Assembly (NCBI GenBank): GCA_907163375.1
Contig: CAJQUW010010359.1
Span: 248,001 to 312,000 of the forward strand
Direction: 5' to 3'
DNA length: 64,000 nt
Source: Prostheceraeus crozeri
Taxonomy: Eukaryota; Platyhelminthes; Polycladida; Euryleptidae
The translations under genes and the position numbers were made by a program. The notes under the pieces are model-generated. The model saw only the letters and a program-made list of their open reading frames with translations, was not told the origin of the DNA and did no database searches. Below, one piece after another: positions 29,061 to 41,224 of the stretch (its first letter is position 1; each line of letters starts with the position of its first letter).

Positions 29061-30289
29061 GAAGTAATTGAAAATCATAAGTTAGACATTTACATGATTG
29101 CTGATAGCGTACATAGAATGAATTTGAATTTACGAAAATTCAGTGCGTTATACATATATACAAAATTGTCAATCAGGTTACAATATCGATCCATTTGACA
29201 AGGCCGTCGTATAAGGGACAAAAGAGTTCAAAAAACGTGTTGTCATTGCACATGGTTGAAGGAATCTCTGCGTTCTTTCTGATTTCAACGGAATAATCCC
29301 GTTCAATACGTGTTGACTTTCAGTTGAGGCTTTAATCATCTAAGCTTACTTGCAATTTGGGTGCATTGTAGGGTAAAAAAATGTAGCACGGTAGCCCATT
29401 GGATTACATGTATTTTGATTCATAGAAATTCCGTTCTACATTAGAAAATGTAGAACGCATAGTTCAACATAGTGGAGATAGGAAGGGAGTTTGATAATAC
29501 ATGGTTGGTTTGGATGTGTAAGTAAACCATCTTGCGATACGTTGTTATTTATTTCAGCTAAAGGAGAAATCATTCTAATTATTAAATATCAAATTCATCG
29601 GACTTTTTGCTTTAACGGCATGTTGTCTACTCTGGGAAAATGTGCTGTCGATTAACTCGTGCTGTTGTAAATTATTGGAATGATGAAATATAAAAATAGT
29701 TTAGATTAATTATCACCCTTCTTTTAATGCTCATTTCTGTGTCATATATTTCTCCATTATGTGTCGCTATAGAGCTGTACATGGTTTATGCTTTACATCA
29801 TTGTTCACAGTTTGTCTGCGTTTTACTATCTTAATTCGCTTATAATGTATTTTTGTTAGTTTCAGACATCAAAATTCAGGAGCAGAATATCCTAATGAAC
29901 CTCATCTACGATAGTTTTGAATACCACTGGATATGATTGTTATTATCCATTGTATTCAAGATTTAAACTTGTTTGAGGTACAATCAACCTGGATCCCGAT
30001 GTCTACGTTTACAAAATTGACCTTCAGTGGACTCAATCCTTAGGTAAGTTTCATCATCTGAGTAGTTGTTATTGCTTATTACATGTGGTTAGGTAAAGGC
30101 AAGCCAACGCAGATCTCGCGGACTGGATTCGGCCACCACAAATCGACCCGCTACATACGGTAAATACACTACGGGCCGAAGTCGACCAGCCGAACCTGGG
30201 CCGACTTAGGGGCGTCCGGACTGCGGACACGTCGCGTTCGGCCGACTTCGACCCAGACTTTGGCCGACTTTCCGTTTACACAGGGTATG
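29061..30289. other. No gene seen
   Basis: A+T-rich DNA with one GC-rich patch at 30.10-30.29 kb in which GGCCGA(C/A) recurs. No frames of interest. Confidence 0.45.
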
Positions 30290-31387
30290 GAAGACTCGGG
30301 AGATATTTGGAAACTAAATATATCTGTGATGAGTAGAAGAATATCTATGACAGCTTCTAACTTCTGGCGTTTTGTCCGATCTTCGCTGAGGACGTATACG
30401 TATACACATCTTCCATTTCTAGCTCAGATGGTTTAGATAGTTCCAAATCGATTTCAGATCTACCCAAATGAATCTCAGACATTTCCAGATGAATTGGAGG
30501 TTCTCCAGTTGAATTAAAGATCCTTTCAACGTTCGGTTTCTGACAGATGTCTGAAATTCAATTAGAGAAATCTGAAATCCATCTAATGTCTGAAATTCAT
30601 TTGGAAAGATCTGAAATAGACATGGAAAGGGTGCAGTTTAATCCAAAACGTAACATGCAGGGATTATAGAGAAGTTTTCGGTCTTTGAATATTACATAGT
30701 CTTTTCAAACGACTATAACAAGTCTCCATAACAAGAGCAAAGACGTCAATCACCGAAAAATAAATTTGAAAATTTTCCATTTGCATCACTAGCCGTCGCG
30801 ACTGATAATCACGAAGATCGTCTCACTCTGATGTTCAAGTCTGATGACATCTTTCCGTGGCCAGGTGAGATGGTGCACTAGGTGACATGCATTGGTGAAA
30901 TTTTCCATTGGAAAATTTTGAAATTTATTTTTCGGTGATTGACGTTTTTTCCTTTGTTTTGGAGACTTATCATAGTCGTTTGAAAACACTATGTAATATT
31001 CAAAGTCTGAAGACTTCTCTATCATCCCTCTATGTTACCTTTTGGTACAACTGCACCTTTTCCATACATTTCAGATCTTTCCAAATGAATTTCAGACATT
31101 AGATGGATATCAGATTTCTCTAGCTGCATGGACTTCAGATATCTGTCAGAAGCTCAACTTTGAAAAGATCTTTAATTCAACTGGATTCGATCTCCAATTC
31201 ATCTGGATCATATCTGAAATTCATTTGTGCAGATCTGAAATCGATTTGGAACTATCTGAACTAGAAATGGAGGATGTGTATCCTCAACGAATCGGACGAT
31301 GCGCCGCAGGAGTTTGAAGCTATCATAGATATTCTTTTACTCATCGCAGATATCTTTATATAGTTTCCAAATATCCCACGAGTTTAT
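30290..31387. mobile_element. 1.1-kb foldback element with arms of about 490 bp
   Basis: Left arm about 30,290-30,783, right arm about 30,895-31,387, reverse complements with moderate divergence; the ends are AGACTCGGGAGATATTTGG and CCAAATATCCCACGAGTTT. The arms are full of TCTGAAATYCATTTGGA and AGATCTGAAAT variants, i.e. internal short repeats. The 110-bp centre has no gene. Long arms and a small centre fit a foldback-type or non-autonomous DNA transposon. Confidence 0.8.
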
Positions 31388-33687
31388 ACAGTCTTTATAT
31401 CTTCCAATATGGCCGCTCATGAATGCTGCGTGGACTGTGCTTTTTTATACTTCATCACATGTTCATCAACATATGGAGAATTTGGATCACTATGATCAAC
31501 GCTGCATAAAAGCTAATTAACTTTGAAGCTAACAATCAGCAAACTCCAAAATAAAGTACATTATTTTTGCTCCAGGTCTTTCACATTGCATGAAATTATA
31601 CCCCTAAGCAAGATTCACGTTATCCCAAACGGTGTCTGTGATAATTAAAGATGCTAACAATTTAGTACAAGCCATGGTGGCAAAGGAATGTTCAAAAAAC
31701 CGCTGACGGAAATAGAATTGCTACGATCGCTTTGATCGAAATAATGATGAAATCAAGAGTTTTAGACCCAATTTATTGGTACGCAAGCAGCTGCATCGGC
31801 AGTGGAAGCTGTCACATATTATAGGCCAATCAAAAAAATCAAGACCTTCAAAATTTTCCGTAATTTTCCACGGAAAATTTTCATCAATAGCCACGCATAA
31901 TTACGAAACACTCCAAACATCCGTGGTTAAGGACATTCTTCTACCCGCGTACATACGCGCTGCACTAAATTAGTCAGAAATCGCTTGATCTGATACTGTC
32001 AAAACATGGGAAATGTTTTTGAATACGCGCGTTTTGCGCGTCGTCTACGGTTGAACCGCTATCAGCTTGTTCTGTCTTCCCTGATCATGAAATTGAGGTC
32101 CTATCATTGTTTAGCCTCTTATACGCAGACACATGAGACGCAAAGTCTATAACAAGACTGCCAACTATACTAACTTATATAACAAATGTTGCAGCAATGT
32201 CCCGCATGTTTAGGGTCATGTAATTACGCGTGATTGAGCGTGGCATCCTAGTGTACGGTACTCTGCAATCTTCATGACTATCAGAGTAAGCCTACATCTT
32301 CATATAGAAGCTTTAAATATCCATATATTTTTGTTGAGACACCGGTTGTCATCTGCTAGCACATTTCTTAAATTGCACAAAAAATATTCGCTGCCAATTG
32401 TCACCTATTGAGTCTAAAATGTTGGCCTACATGAATTGAGATGAATCGTCGGATTGAAAAATGAGAAAAATGCTACAAAATAAAGTTAAAAATCGACTCA
32501 CCGTTATTAGGACTGATGATTGGAAATTATTAATTGTCGACCCCAGTCACCATGGTTGTAAATTATTCAAGTGCGACTGTTAATTTTTGGGATTATTGTG
32601 GACAACATGCTAGTTTATGTGATTTCGGGTGCTCGATTTATGTCAATGTTGCTAGATCCAAAGAAATTTATGTACTATACGATAGGTAGGCAATATTAAA
32701 ATCTAACGAACAAAATCAGCAAATGAGATGCACAAAGCGTCTAGGTGCAGTGCCAAACTTAAGATGTGGAAGCCTTGACTGCACGGCTCAAAATTTTATG
32801 TTTTTTCATTATGTAAAGTTTCATACTTTTATCCGTCCCGGTAAACATAAGTTTGAATTGATGACTTAACAAATAGTTCACAAACTCCATGCATCATGAA
32901 CATAGACATGCGAAAAGTTTATCAAATGATTTATTTTATGAAGTTTAGAAAATATACCAACTAAGGAGTTTTAGAAAATTTAGAAGACCACTTAATCAAT
33001 CAAAGCTCTATTAGAATCAATAAAAAACAATAACGAAAATATCAATGGCAGAATGTAATGTCACAAAAAAAATACGGTCTGAATACCGTGGAAAGAAGCA
33101 TGTATTTCACACAGCTTGGTTGAAAACCAGTTTTATTGCGCCAACGAGAATAGTGATAATCGGGCTGCTCATTAACTAAAGTTCAACTGGCTGAATATTT
33201 AGCTCAGCTGGTTTGATATTCTGCAGACAGACTATTCAGTTGAGTTAATGTGCGACATATAAAACCGATACCGACAAAATATTCAGTTGGCTTCGGTTTG
33301 GCCGATGCCGCCGTCATTAATTCACCTGATAATTCTGACGACAGTGTATTAAATCGGTGCAATATTTAACCGGCTGAATTTTAGCTAAGTAATGGTGCTT
33401 AAGTGTGCATATGAATCTCATCATATAAACGTGTAAAAAACCTCTGTGGGACTCTTCTGGTTAACACTTCAGACAAAATGCATCTCAAGCATAAATCTAG
33501 CTCTACAATCCCTCAAGTTATCACATTATTCGAAGACCCTTCAAATTCATAGTACAAAAATTGTTTGACGAGTATAAACTACAGCATATTATAAAAATTC
33601 AGATTCTGAGGAACTGTTAAAAAGGAAGATGGCACAGTACATAAATTATTACAAAAAACTCACACACACACGCAGTATGACTTCAAA
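31388..33687. other. No gene seen (downstream of PIGN)
   Basis: A+T-rich DNA beyond the PIGN 3' end; a (CA)n run lies at about 33,660-33,672. A minus-strand AATAAA (TTTATT) occurs at 33,131-33,136 but is far from the stop codon. Confidence 0.45.
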
Positions 33688-36498
33688 TTATTCAGACAAT
33701 ATCCAACGTCCTATTGATAACAAAATTACCTCCACAACTGTGAAAGCCATGCTGATGACATAATGACTAATACTGGTGCCAATGTCTAACCAGCTTCCCC
33801 AATCACGAATAAGAAAAAAGAAGTGAAGTGCCATGAAATCAGCTAAAACCATCGTAACTCTACTTAGCAAATTTAAATTGATGTGTGCCACCAATGCAAC
33901 AAATACACACGTTGTCAAAAGCATGGGAAGCAGAATTTTGGTGATCATCAATGTACCCATTAGAAAAGGTTTGAAAATTGTCAAAAAGCAAAAAACAGAT
34001 CGTGGATCAAAAGAATTGATACTTGACATATTTCCGGTACCGAAAAACGACAGAGTAATAAATGTCAGGTAAGAAAAACCAACGCGCAATAAATGCATTC
34101 TAACAGTGATATCTTTTCCTGGCTTAGATCGAAAAGTTCTGTACAGTTTCAGGGGAGGGGTAAAAGGTACAATCCATGATTTCTTATCTCCATCACCAAA
34201 GTTATCTATTCGCATCACAATCCATGCATTAATTGTCACATATAAGGCCATTAAGAACATAGTCTCGTATAGAATACTGAGAAGAGTAAAAATGGAGGTT
34301 ATTGATAGCCACACTCCCAATATATTGTATTCAATTGATAACAATCGAGTTGCAAAATAGATGAGAGCTACAGACAATGTAAATATCGACCAAGAGATTC
34401 CTTGCAATACAGGAGGGAGTCCGTGTCCATTTTCTATCGCTTTGTGACAGCTGTATTGAACAATACAGGCAATTATCAAAAGAACTAGTTGAAAATAGAT
34501 GATTAAATAACGCCACATAAATTTCCGATTTGTTAAACTCAAGTATGTATGACTTTGTGAAACAACAAAGACTATAGTACCGGTTATAAGTGATCCAAGT
34601 GCAACCAATGGAGGGTAGCTAATTCCACCGATAACTGGGAAAAGTGGGAATACAGACAATATCACTGAGCCAAAAATAAACACATATTTCGAACTCTTCG
34701 AACATATATTACCTATAATACATACTTCCCAAACACAGTGTAAAAGAACTGCTACACTCAACAAGTAACGATGAAAAAATGACCAAATTAATAATTCTAA
34801 TCCTATGACAACAATAAGTACTTCCTTAAGAATATCAAATGAAATTTCGGCTAATTTCGGTTGTCGACAATGTCGGCACAGGGACCACAAAAGATAAATA
34901 GGTGTTACTCTATACATCCAATGAATTATTGGTCTTGATTCAGCTATCAACACGATGCTTTGACAACAGAATAATGAGATGAAGAACGCAAATTCAGTCA
35001 AAGGTATGTGCGCCTGTGAGTACTTTTCAGTGTTTGGGGCAACAGATATTAGCAAACATGCTATCCAAAGCAAGTAGATAGCAGTAATACACAAGCCACT
35101 GAAGAAACGATCGTATCTGTGAAAATAATAAAGGCCTTCAGTACTTTTATCCACTAATTTATCGTATATGTTTATCGCCCTCTGAAAGTGACCCATTCTT
35201 GTCAAAGACTTAGCTTCTCGAAGAGATGAAGCAATGATAGATGGTGTCAGATCTTTGAATTCACGGAAGAATGCAGATAAACTTGCTTCTCTAGTCATCT
35301 GACGCTTCATTCGAAATTGCTCCAACATTTGCAGTGCATTCGCGCTCATTATTTCCATCTGATCATGATCGGTGGCGTTAAAATAAGAAAGGGGAACTTT
35401 TCCAACAGAATTTACAGGAATTTCTAATCCAAGTACCGCTGACATCAAAGGACAGATATCAGCTTGATTCACGTCAGTTCGGATAGATGAAATATTCCAC
35501 GAATCTGATGTAGCTTGAGTTTTATGTAAAGGTCTACGGAAGCCAGAACCCCATGTTATCAGAGGTGTCATGGTTTCATGGTTAAGACCTGCACCGTGAC
35601 TACCCCAGTCAGTCATACCGTGATCAGAAGTAAAAACATATGCTGTGCGTCCATCATGATTGAAAAATGTCTCGAACGTTTCTTCTATCTTTTTGACACC
35701 CTCATCCACTAACTGGATATTCTTTGCATACCTCGCACTTCGCGGTTTATCGCGGTGGCCACTGGTATCAACTCCGAGAAGGTGAAGAAAAAAAATTAAT
35801 CCATCATTTGTTTGAAATTGCAACTTTTTTGATTGATTTTTCGACACATTCGTGAGAAACTCTGACACTCGGTCAAACACCCAAGTGTCAAGCACTGTGG
35901 AATCATCGCGTGCAAAATCCTCCATGTCACCGGAATAACTATGAAAATGAACTCGTCCAGGCATTGCTCCCCTCGCAAACATGTGTATGATATCTGGACT
36001 TCCCCACGACCATGTGTTCATACTTCTGTTAAACACCGAATCAAATTCAACAGCATTTTCTTGCCAGCCACGAGTTACTGATGCAACATCCTCATAAATG
36101 CCAGCAATGATTGCTGCATGTCCCGGTCGAGATTCCGTAGGTACTCTCGTGTGGGAGACTCCCCAACTTCCTCGATAATTCACAACATCACGTAGAAATG
36201 GCGAAATCTTCATGCCATTTGAAAAGAGACTATGAGCTCGAAGACCATCTGATACAATCAGAACAAGCCTCTTGGCAGGAGGAACTTTGACGGTTGGACG
36301 ATGGTATGCATCAATATTTGTAAGGATAGGTGATGAGAAGTATATATCAAAAATTGACCCAAACAACAGCAGATGAATGATGATTGAGAATGCGATAAAT
36401 TTGACGGTCGAGTTTTGTTTTCCACGACCAGTCGGTAAAGCCAATGCTTCGCGCATAAATGCCTCGCACTTATTGCGCTCTGGAAGAAGCCGATTCAT
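33688..36498 (-). CDS. PIGN: GPI ethanolamine phosphate transferase 1
   Basis: 936 residues, close to the usual 920-930. It adds ethanolamine phosphate to the first mannose of the GPI anchor precursor in the ER membrane. Seen: a signal-anchor helix at about 33-53; the alkaline-phosphatase-type luminal domain with VLIVSDGLRAHSLF (Asp84 region), WGVSHTRVPTESRPGH (about 112-127) and FTSDHGMTDWGSHG (about 290); then a C-terminal half with many transmembrane helices from about 460. The whole coding region is one exon. An acceptor-like TTTTGACTTTAG ends at 36,511, 13 bases before the ATG, so a 5' untranslated exon may exist upstream; an ATGGAGTTATGA mini-frame precedes the start. No disruption is seen. 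Confidence 0.95.
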   Translation of the reverse strand: MNRLLPERNKCEAFMREALALPTGRGKQNSTVKFIAFSIIIHLLLFGSIFDIYFSSPILTNIDAYHRPTVKVPPAKRLVLIVSDGLRAHSLFSNGMKISPFLRDVVNYRGSWGVSHTRVPTESRPGHAAIIAGIYEDVASVTRGWQENAVEFDSVFNRSMNTWSWGSPDIIHMFARGAMPGRVHFHSYSGDMEDFARDDSTVLDTWVFDRVSEFLTNVSKNQSKKLQFQTNDGLIFFLHLLGVDTSGHRDKPRSARYAKNIQLVDEGVKKIEETFETFFNHDGRTAYVFTSDHGMTDWGSHGAGLNHETMTPLITWGSGFRRPLHKTQATSDSWNISSIRTDVNQADICPLMSAVLGLEIPVNSVGKVPLSYFNATDHDQMEIMSANALQMLEQFRMKRQMTREASLSAFFREFKDLTPSIIASSLREAKSLTRMGHFQRAINIYDKLVDKSTEGLYYFHRYDRFFSGLCITAIYLLWIACLLISVAPNTEKYSQAHIPLTEFAFFISLFCCQSIVLIAESRPIIHWMYRVTPIYLLWSLCRHCRQPKLAEISFDILKEVLIVVIGLELLIWSFFHRYLLSVAVLLHCVWEVCIIGNICSKSSKYVFIFGSVILSVFPLFPVIGGISYPPLVALGSLITGTIVFVVSQSHTYLSLTNRKFMWRYLIIYFQLVLLIIACIVQYSCHKAIENGHGLPPVLQGISWSIFTLSVALIYFATRLLSIEYNILGVWLSITSIFTLLSILYETMFLMALYVTINAWIVMRIDNFGDGDKKSWIVPFTPPLKLYRTFRSKPGKDITVRMHLLRVGFSYLTFITLSFFGTGNMSSINSFDPRSVFCFLTIFKPFLMGTLMITKILLPMLLTTCVFVALVAHINLNLLSRVTMVLADFMALHFFFLIRDWGSWLDIGTSISHYVISMAFTVVEVILLSIGRWILSE

Positions 36499-36779
36499 AA
36501 CTCCATGAACCTAAAGTCAAAAGAAGGCAAATGACATCATAAACATCAATCGCATGATAACATGTAAATACATGAAATGAATAATAGATAAATGTACTAA
36601 TACAACTATACAACATTTTCAAAATGGAAATGTGTCTTTCTGTCGAGAATGCTTGAATCCAGATGCGTAATATACATGTATTATCTATATCAGTGAAAAT
36701 GTTCTTAATGCGAGTACAAGGAACTTTTTGTAGTAACAAGAATTTTTGAGTACCAACAAATAAAATTAAAAAATAAATT

Positions 36780-36998
36780 AACCTTGTTTATACTCGGAAC
36801 ACATTAGGCACGGAACCTTTCTTCCAAGTGGCCGAGTTGTCATTTACCCCACTCTCATTCTTTTTGTGCTGGGTGTTTAGCAAGAATGCAGAGTGTACCT
36901 ATTTTAACGTGTCTTATGTTTGACCCGACCAAGGTTTGAATCAAGGTCTCCCGGACGCAGAGCGAACACTCTACCACAAGGCTACAGCGCTGGTGGCC
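36780..36998 (-). mobile_element. tRNA-derived SINE
   Basis: The minus strand begins GCGCTGTAGCCTTGTGGTAGAGTG, matching an RNA polymerase III A box, followed by GATTCAAACC as a degenerate B box, then a body and an A/T-rich end near 36,780. It cannot fold as a full tRNA and runs on for about 140 bases past the tRNA-like head, so it is a SINE. It lies just upstream of PIGN. Confidence 0.75.
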
Positions 36999-36999
36999 T

Positions 37000-37749
37000 T
37001 AACTTAGCTCATTCAATTTTGAAAAATGCAAAATTAGTTGCGAATGTTATTCGATAAGTGTGGAAGCTAGCAAGAAAGAACGGTCAATATCTATCACTTT
37101 CTCTCGAAAGATGTCCTCAGATTTAACAAATTATGCATTACATGTAAATTCCTTAGCAGCTGTAGACACATTGCTTTACCCCCCAAACAAGCATAAGGGC
37201 TCATCAGTACGGTTCGAAGTGGTCCAAACTAGCTTTTAACATATAGAATTGACGAGGCCCTGTCTTACAGTCTACGGCCGCCAAGAAATTTAGTGTTTAA
37301 TCTTTTTTAAAATATCACTCATTCTATTTGATATTCTAATTAGTTCATGCTACTTGAAAAATAAATTCTGCAGCATCGAAACAATCATGTAAATAAAGCT
37401 GTAATTGTAAGAAATTGCAATGTCAACTATTGATCAAACATCTTATTGAAATTCAGAAGCACAATAACCGCAAAAAGTGAATATTTTGGCATAAAAATTT
37501 TCACTGCATGTCTTAACTGTTTTTGTTGATACTGCTACGGTACGGTAGGTCATTCTATTACACGCGTCAATTTCATTTCAGCTTGTTTGAATGCAGTGTC
37601 GTCATGTCTCATCATAATTTGCAAATAGTTTTCGAATATGAAATAGGTCAAAATCAGCTGTAGCCTACTATTTATCTGAGTGTGACGCTATAAAACCTGT
37701 AATAAATTCATAACATTTTTTGTTATGAATTCCTTGAAGATTACTTGTA
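37000..37749. other. No gene seen
   Basis: A+T-rich DNA without long frames. Confidence 0.45.
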
Positions 37750-37925
37750 GAGTGAAAGTTTTCACTGTAGCGGCTACGCACGATTTTATTGCTGGTGGAA
37801 TCAAAACGCCTCGACTGGTAATGAACGATGTAAGGGATGAAATATACGAAGTTCTAACCAGTCGAGACGTTTTGATTCCACCAGCAATAAAATCGCGCGT
37901 AGCCGCTACAGATACTCTTCACACT
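37750..37925. repeat. MITE-like hairpin with nearly perfect 56-bp inner arms
   Basis: 37,765-37,820 and 37,856-37,911 are reverse complements with one or two mismatches (CTGTAGCGGCTACGC, ATTTTATTGCTGGTGG, CTCGACTGGT). Outer flanks continue with weaker pairing. A small open frame runs through the hairpin and is not considered a gene. Confidence 0.75.
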
Positions 37926-38470
37926 AAACCCGTACTACATCTTTCAAACTATTCAAACTAATGGATGAAAAATTCCATGATGCGCATCTACTTTCAATAC
38001 GCGTGCAGCATTGCTATGTCATAGACTAGGCTATAGACTACAGTTACTATGCTATAGACATCGAATGCAGATAGTAGTGAAACCTCAAAGTGACATGTTT
38101 GCAAATCATATCTGTTTTCTTAGTGGCAATTGCACATTTAAGCATTATTTCATGTCATTCCCTTAACATTTGAAACTTAGGGGCATCTCCAAGTCGTCTT
38201 TCTTTTTTGAAGTCTCATTTTAAGGACTTGTAGAACATACATTTTTCAGATACATTGGAATTAGCTACCTTTGACAGTCGTTGATACTTCATTTATGTAT
38301 TTTATGCAAAAATCGATCTTATCAAGGTGTACTCAAAGTGATTTCTCATACATGGGAATTATAATTTGCATTCATAACCGAAATTAGATGAAATTCCAAA
38401 ATCATCAAAGATAAAAAAATGAGATTTTAATAACTTCAATTGAAATAACCAATTTTGAAATGCTAATATA
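37926..38470. other. No gene seen
   Basis: A+T-rich DNA. Confidence 0.45.
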
Positions 38471-39454
38471 CAGACCCGTTCATAAGTCTGCGCCCATCTC
38501 ATAAGACGTAGAAATTAGAAAATTGTCGACTTCTTTTACTTATTGCTCAACGTTAGGCTGAATTCTCATGCTGCATCGAAAGTTTGTCAATTATGATATC
38601 AGACAACAATCAGTCACCTTTGTCCAACATTAAGGTCGATCAGAAATATTTGCGCCTTGAACATCTTGATTTTAGAAGAGCTGTCCTAATCGCATATCAC
38701 CAATTTGTATAAAATACGACGATAGACTACAACAATAACGTATACTGACTTGCAAAACTGAAAAATGACACGAATTTAACTTGAAAAACACAGTTCAGTT
38801 GTTGAGCTGTCAAATGGGATTACACGAAAACAAACAGCCAAATTAATGAAAATTAGTCGGCGTTCGGTTTTCCAACATGATGGAGCTCCAGAGCACCGAT
38901 CCTCTTCCACAAAGGATTTTTGACTGAAAATGCTATGCATGCTTTGCAGTCCAGATCTCTCTATAATCGAGAATGTCTGGCAGATTTTGAAGAATTTTCA
39001 AAGGAATCCAGTAGCTCTCGAAGACCTCCGGAGAGTAGCTGTTGAAGAATGGACAATTTCCCGCGAGAAAGAATTCGATCCCAAGGAGATTTCAATGCCT
39101 GTGTGTCAGCAAGGGGAGGTCATACGAAATATTAAGTCGAGCAAGACTATTCTAGATAACTGCTGTAAACATCACGATCATAGTTTCCTTCACTATGTTG
39201 GCTATTTTCTTCATTTACAGCAGGCAGTCTTAAGACTCAAAAACTTTTAGACGACCTATTTTTTGCGAATAATTTTGTTTTTGTGACATTTCCATTGGTT
39301 CGATGAATTATTCCACTCTCGCATTGATTAAAAAGCATCATGAGATAAAGTTCTACAAGTTGGGATGTAGCAGCGTCTGATAATCAAGCAGTAGTATAAC
39401 ATTTCATGTATCACTAATACATGTATATGGCGCAAAAACTTATGAACGGGTCTG
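38471..39454 (+). mobile_element. Tc1/mariner element, internally deleted
   Basis: Terminal inverted repeats CAGACCCGTTCATAAGT (38,471) and its complement at about 39,438-39,454, with further TGCGCC similarity; TA precedes the left end. Inside, a start region of a transposase (near 38,760-38,850) is followed by FQHDGAPEHRSSSTK and then SPDLSIIENVWQILK, the motif around the second catalytic Asp and the third catalytic region of Tc1 transposases. Most of the middle catalytic domain is missing and stops and frame changes occur, so it is non-autonomous. Total about 985 bp. Confidence 0.8.
38930..39250 (+). pseudogene. Tc1-type transposase C-terminal remnant
   Basis: 106 residues with SPDLSIIENVWQILKNFQ, matching the SPDLNPIENVW signature of Tc1 transposases. 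In-frame continuity with the N-terminal remnant is lost: a stop follows STKDF just before this frame. Confidence 0.75.
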
Positions 39455-40222
39455 CACATATAGTGCGAAGATGGCAGAGTTGGCAAATGAATGTCACTAA
39501 ATGGAAATTCATGCACTATGTTGAACCAGAGTCTATATTCAAGGAATCAAGGTGAGGACCGAATCTCCCCTCCCCGGTATCTCGATACGTATCAGAGACC
39601 ATTGCGCACAAGATTACGGCCGCACTGTCTAATCATATGCTTCAAATTCAGGGTGAATGAATAAACTATAAATCAGGGAGACAACAATTCTTCCATGGTT
39701 GTTGCTGATATGCATATTGTACAGTATGAGAATGCTATCATGAGCATTATGCCTTTCTTTCAAAGTAGGCTTTGTAGTTTGGATACCTTCTAAATCTGTG
39801 GAGATAAGCTCATATGATTAGAAAAATATCGCAGGGCAATTTTTTTATTTTAGCCTTCTGGGAGGGCAAGATACATTTTCATAGAAATACGTATTATCAC
39901 GTTAGTTACTGGATATTGAATGGGTTCAGAAAATAAACTTTTCTGTGAATCCGACGGGCAAGAAAATCGTAGAAATCCCAGTTCGCTTAACGGCCTCGGA
40001 GTTCTACATTTTCTTACGCCTCTGTCCTCACAGAGTTCTTATTCTGACGCCTTTAATTTTAATTGTCAGAAGCAGGTTCTCCTTTTCTTCAACTTTAACG
40101 GAACTTTCAAAGCTTTTGCTTTGAATAAACACAGCATTATAAAGCTGTCCATGAGATACCTCGTGATTTAAAGAAGCAGGCTACATGATAACTAAAGGAA
40201 AACTACTTAGTGAAAGATTTGT
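39455..40222. other. No gene seen
   Basis: Plain DNA; an 83-residue plus frame at 39,920-40,171 has no recognisable features. Confidence 0.45.
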
Positions 40223-40228
40223 TTTATT
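40223..40228 (-). terminator. Poly(A) signal of the SLC25 carrier gene
   Basis: AATAAA on the minus strand, 163 bases after the stop codon of the carrier's last exon. Confidence 0.55.
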
Positions 40229-40390
40229 GAAGTAAATAATTCAAGTAACTTATGACTATTGACCAGTCAGACCTTCACATCAAATCTGTTAGATTATGCT
40301 AACTCATAAAAATAAAATAAATATCAAAAGAGGAGAAGAAAAACTAACATAGAATGTATGAGATATGCTTCAGCGACAGATACTATTTGA

Positions 40391-41224
40391 TCATGTTTTT
40401 ATGCCAAAACCTTCTCGCATTTGATCAAATACTGCGTAAGAAATGCTGACGGCAGGAATCACTTTTAGCATATTTGGTCCAATGCCACGATAGAGGCCCG
40501 GTACGCCTTCGTTTTTCAAAATATGTGTGAAGATACCCTTCAAGGACTTATTTGGTATTTCAATCTTGCCAGACTGGAGCTTTGTACGCACGAGTGCTAA
40601 TGGATAAGTAAGAACTTGACCACAAACTGAGGAAAAAGCACCTGCAGTTAGCGAAACGTATACAGGTGGTCTAGCATCCTCATCTTTCTGATAGCTTGAA
40701 TATAGGTTTTTAAATGTTTCAAAAAGTGCCAAATCAACGCCCGCATATGGCAGAATACCAAGGATGTTAGGAACATATCCGCGATAGAAAATTCCCACAC
40801 CACCTTCAGCGTATACTTTGCGTGCGCAATCGAAGATGGATGAATATTGCCCCGTTTTTCGCAAGCACATTCTTGTCTTCAAAACCTCCATAGGATAAAT
40901 TATGGTCTGCGCAGTTGCTCCTGCAAGGGCTCCAGCCACAAACTTTTCGACCAGATATACTTCTCGATCTTCACCTCCGGTAATCAGTTTTTTATAGTAA
41001 TCATAAGCCATAAACTTTATTCCAGATTCAGGAGCAATTTTTAAACAGTTTACGCCATTTCCTCGCCACAGCGATGCTATACCTCCTTCCTTCAACATCT
41101 TTTTGAATGCAGATGAGATTCCAGAACTGGCTTCCTTGCTGCCCTGAGCTTGCCACATTACTTTTAGACGATCCAAAGGAGCAGTTGAAGTTCGAGAAAT
41201 GGCACCAGCAACACCTCCCGCCAC
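40391..41224 (-). CDS. Calcium-binding mitochondrial ATP-Mg/phosphate carrier, last exon (SLC25A24/25 type)
   Basis: The exon starts at 41,224 after an acceptor TTTTTTGCAG and encodes about 277 residues to the stop. It holds three mitochondrial-carrier repeats with APLDRLKVMWQ, YPMEVLKTRM and YPLALVRTKLQ as the Px(D/E)xx(K/R) signatures; the YPLALVR form of the third is usual for this subfamily. Proteins of the family exchange ATP-Mg for phosphate across the inner mitochondrial membrane under control of an N-terminal EF-hand domain. The exon joins in phase to the one at 45,109-45,387 (CGATG/GTGGCG). Which of SLC25A23, A24, A25 or A41 it corresponds to cannot be settled. Confidence 0.93.
   Translation of the reverse strand: MAGGVAGAISRTSTAPLDRLKVMWQAQGSKEASSGISSAFKKMLKEGGIASLWRGNGVNCLKIAPESGIKFMAYDYYKKLITGGEDREVYLVEKFVAGALAGATAQTIIYPMEVLKTRMCLRKTGQYSSIFDCARKVYAEGGVGIFYRGYVPNILGILPYAGVDLALFETFKNLYSSYQKDEDARPPVYVSLTAGAFSSVCGQVLTYPLALVRTKLQSGKIEIPNKSLKGIFTHILKNEGVPGLYRGIGPNMLKVIPAVSISYAVFDQMREGFGIKT

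Noticed and set aside
30789-31317. Small frames in the foldback element
   Set aside because: They are by-products of the inverted arms and repeat on both strands.
36915-36998. tRNA gene
   Set aside because: A- and B-box-like sequences are present but the cloverleaf is not supported and the sequence continues as a SINE body.
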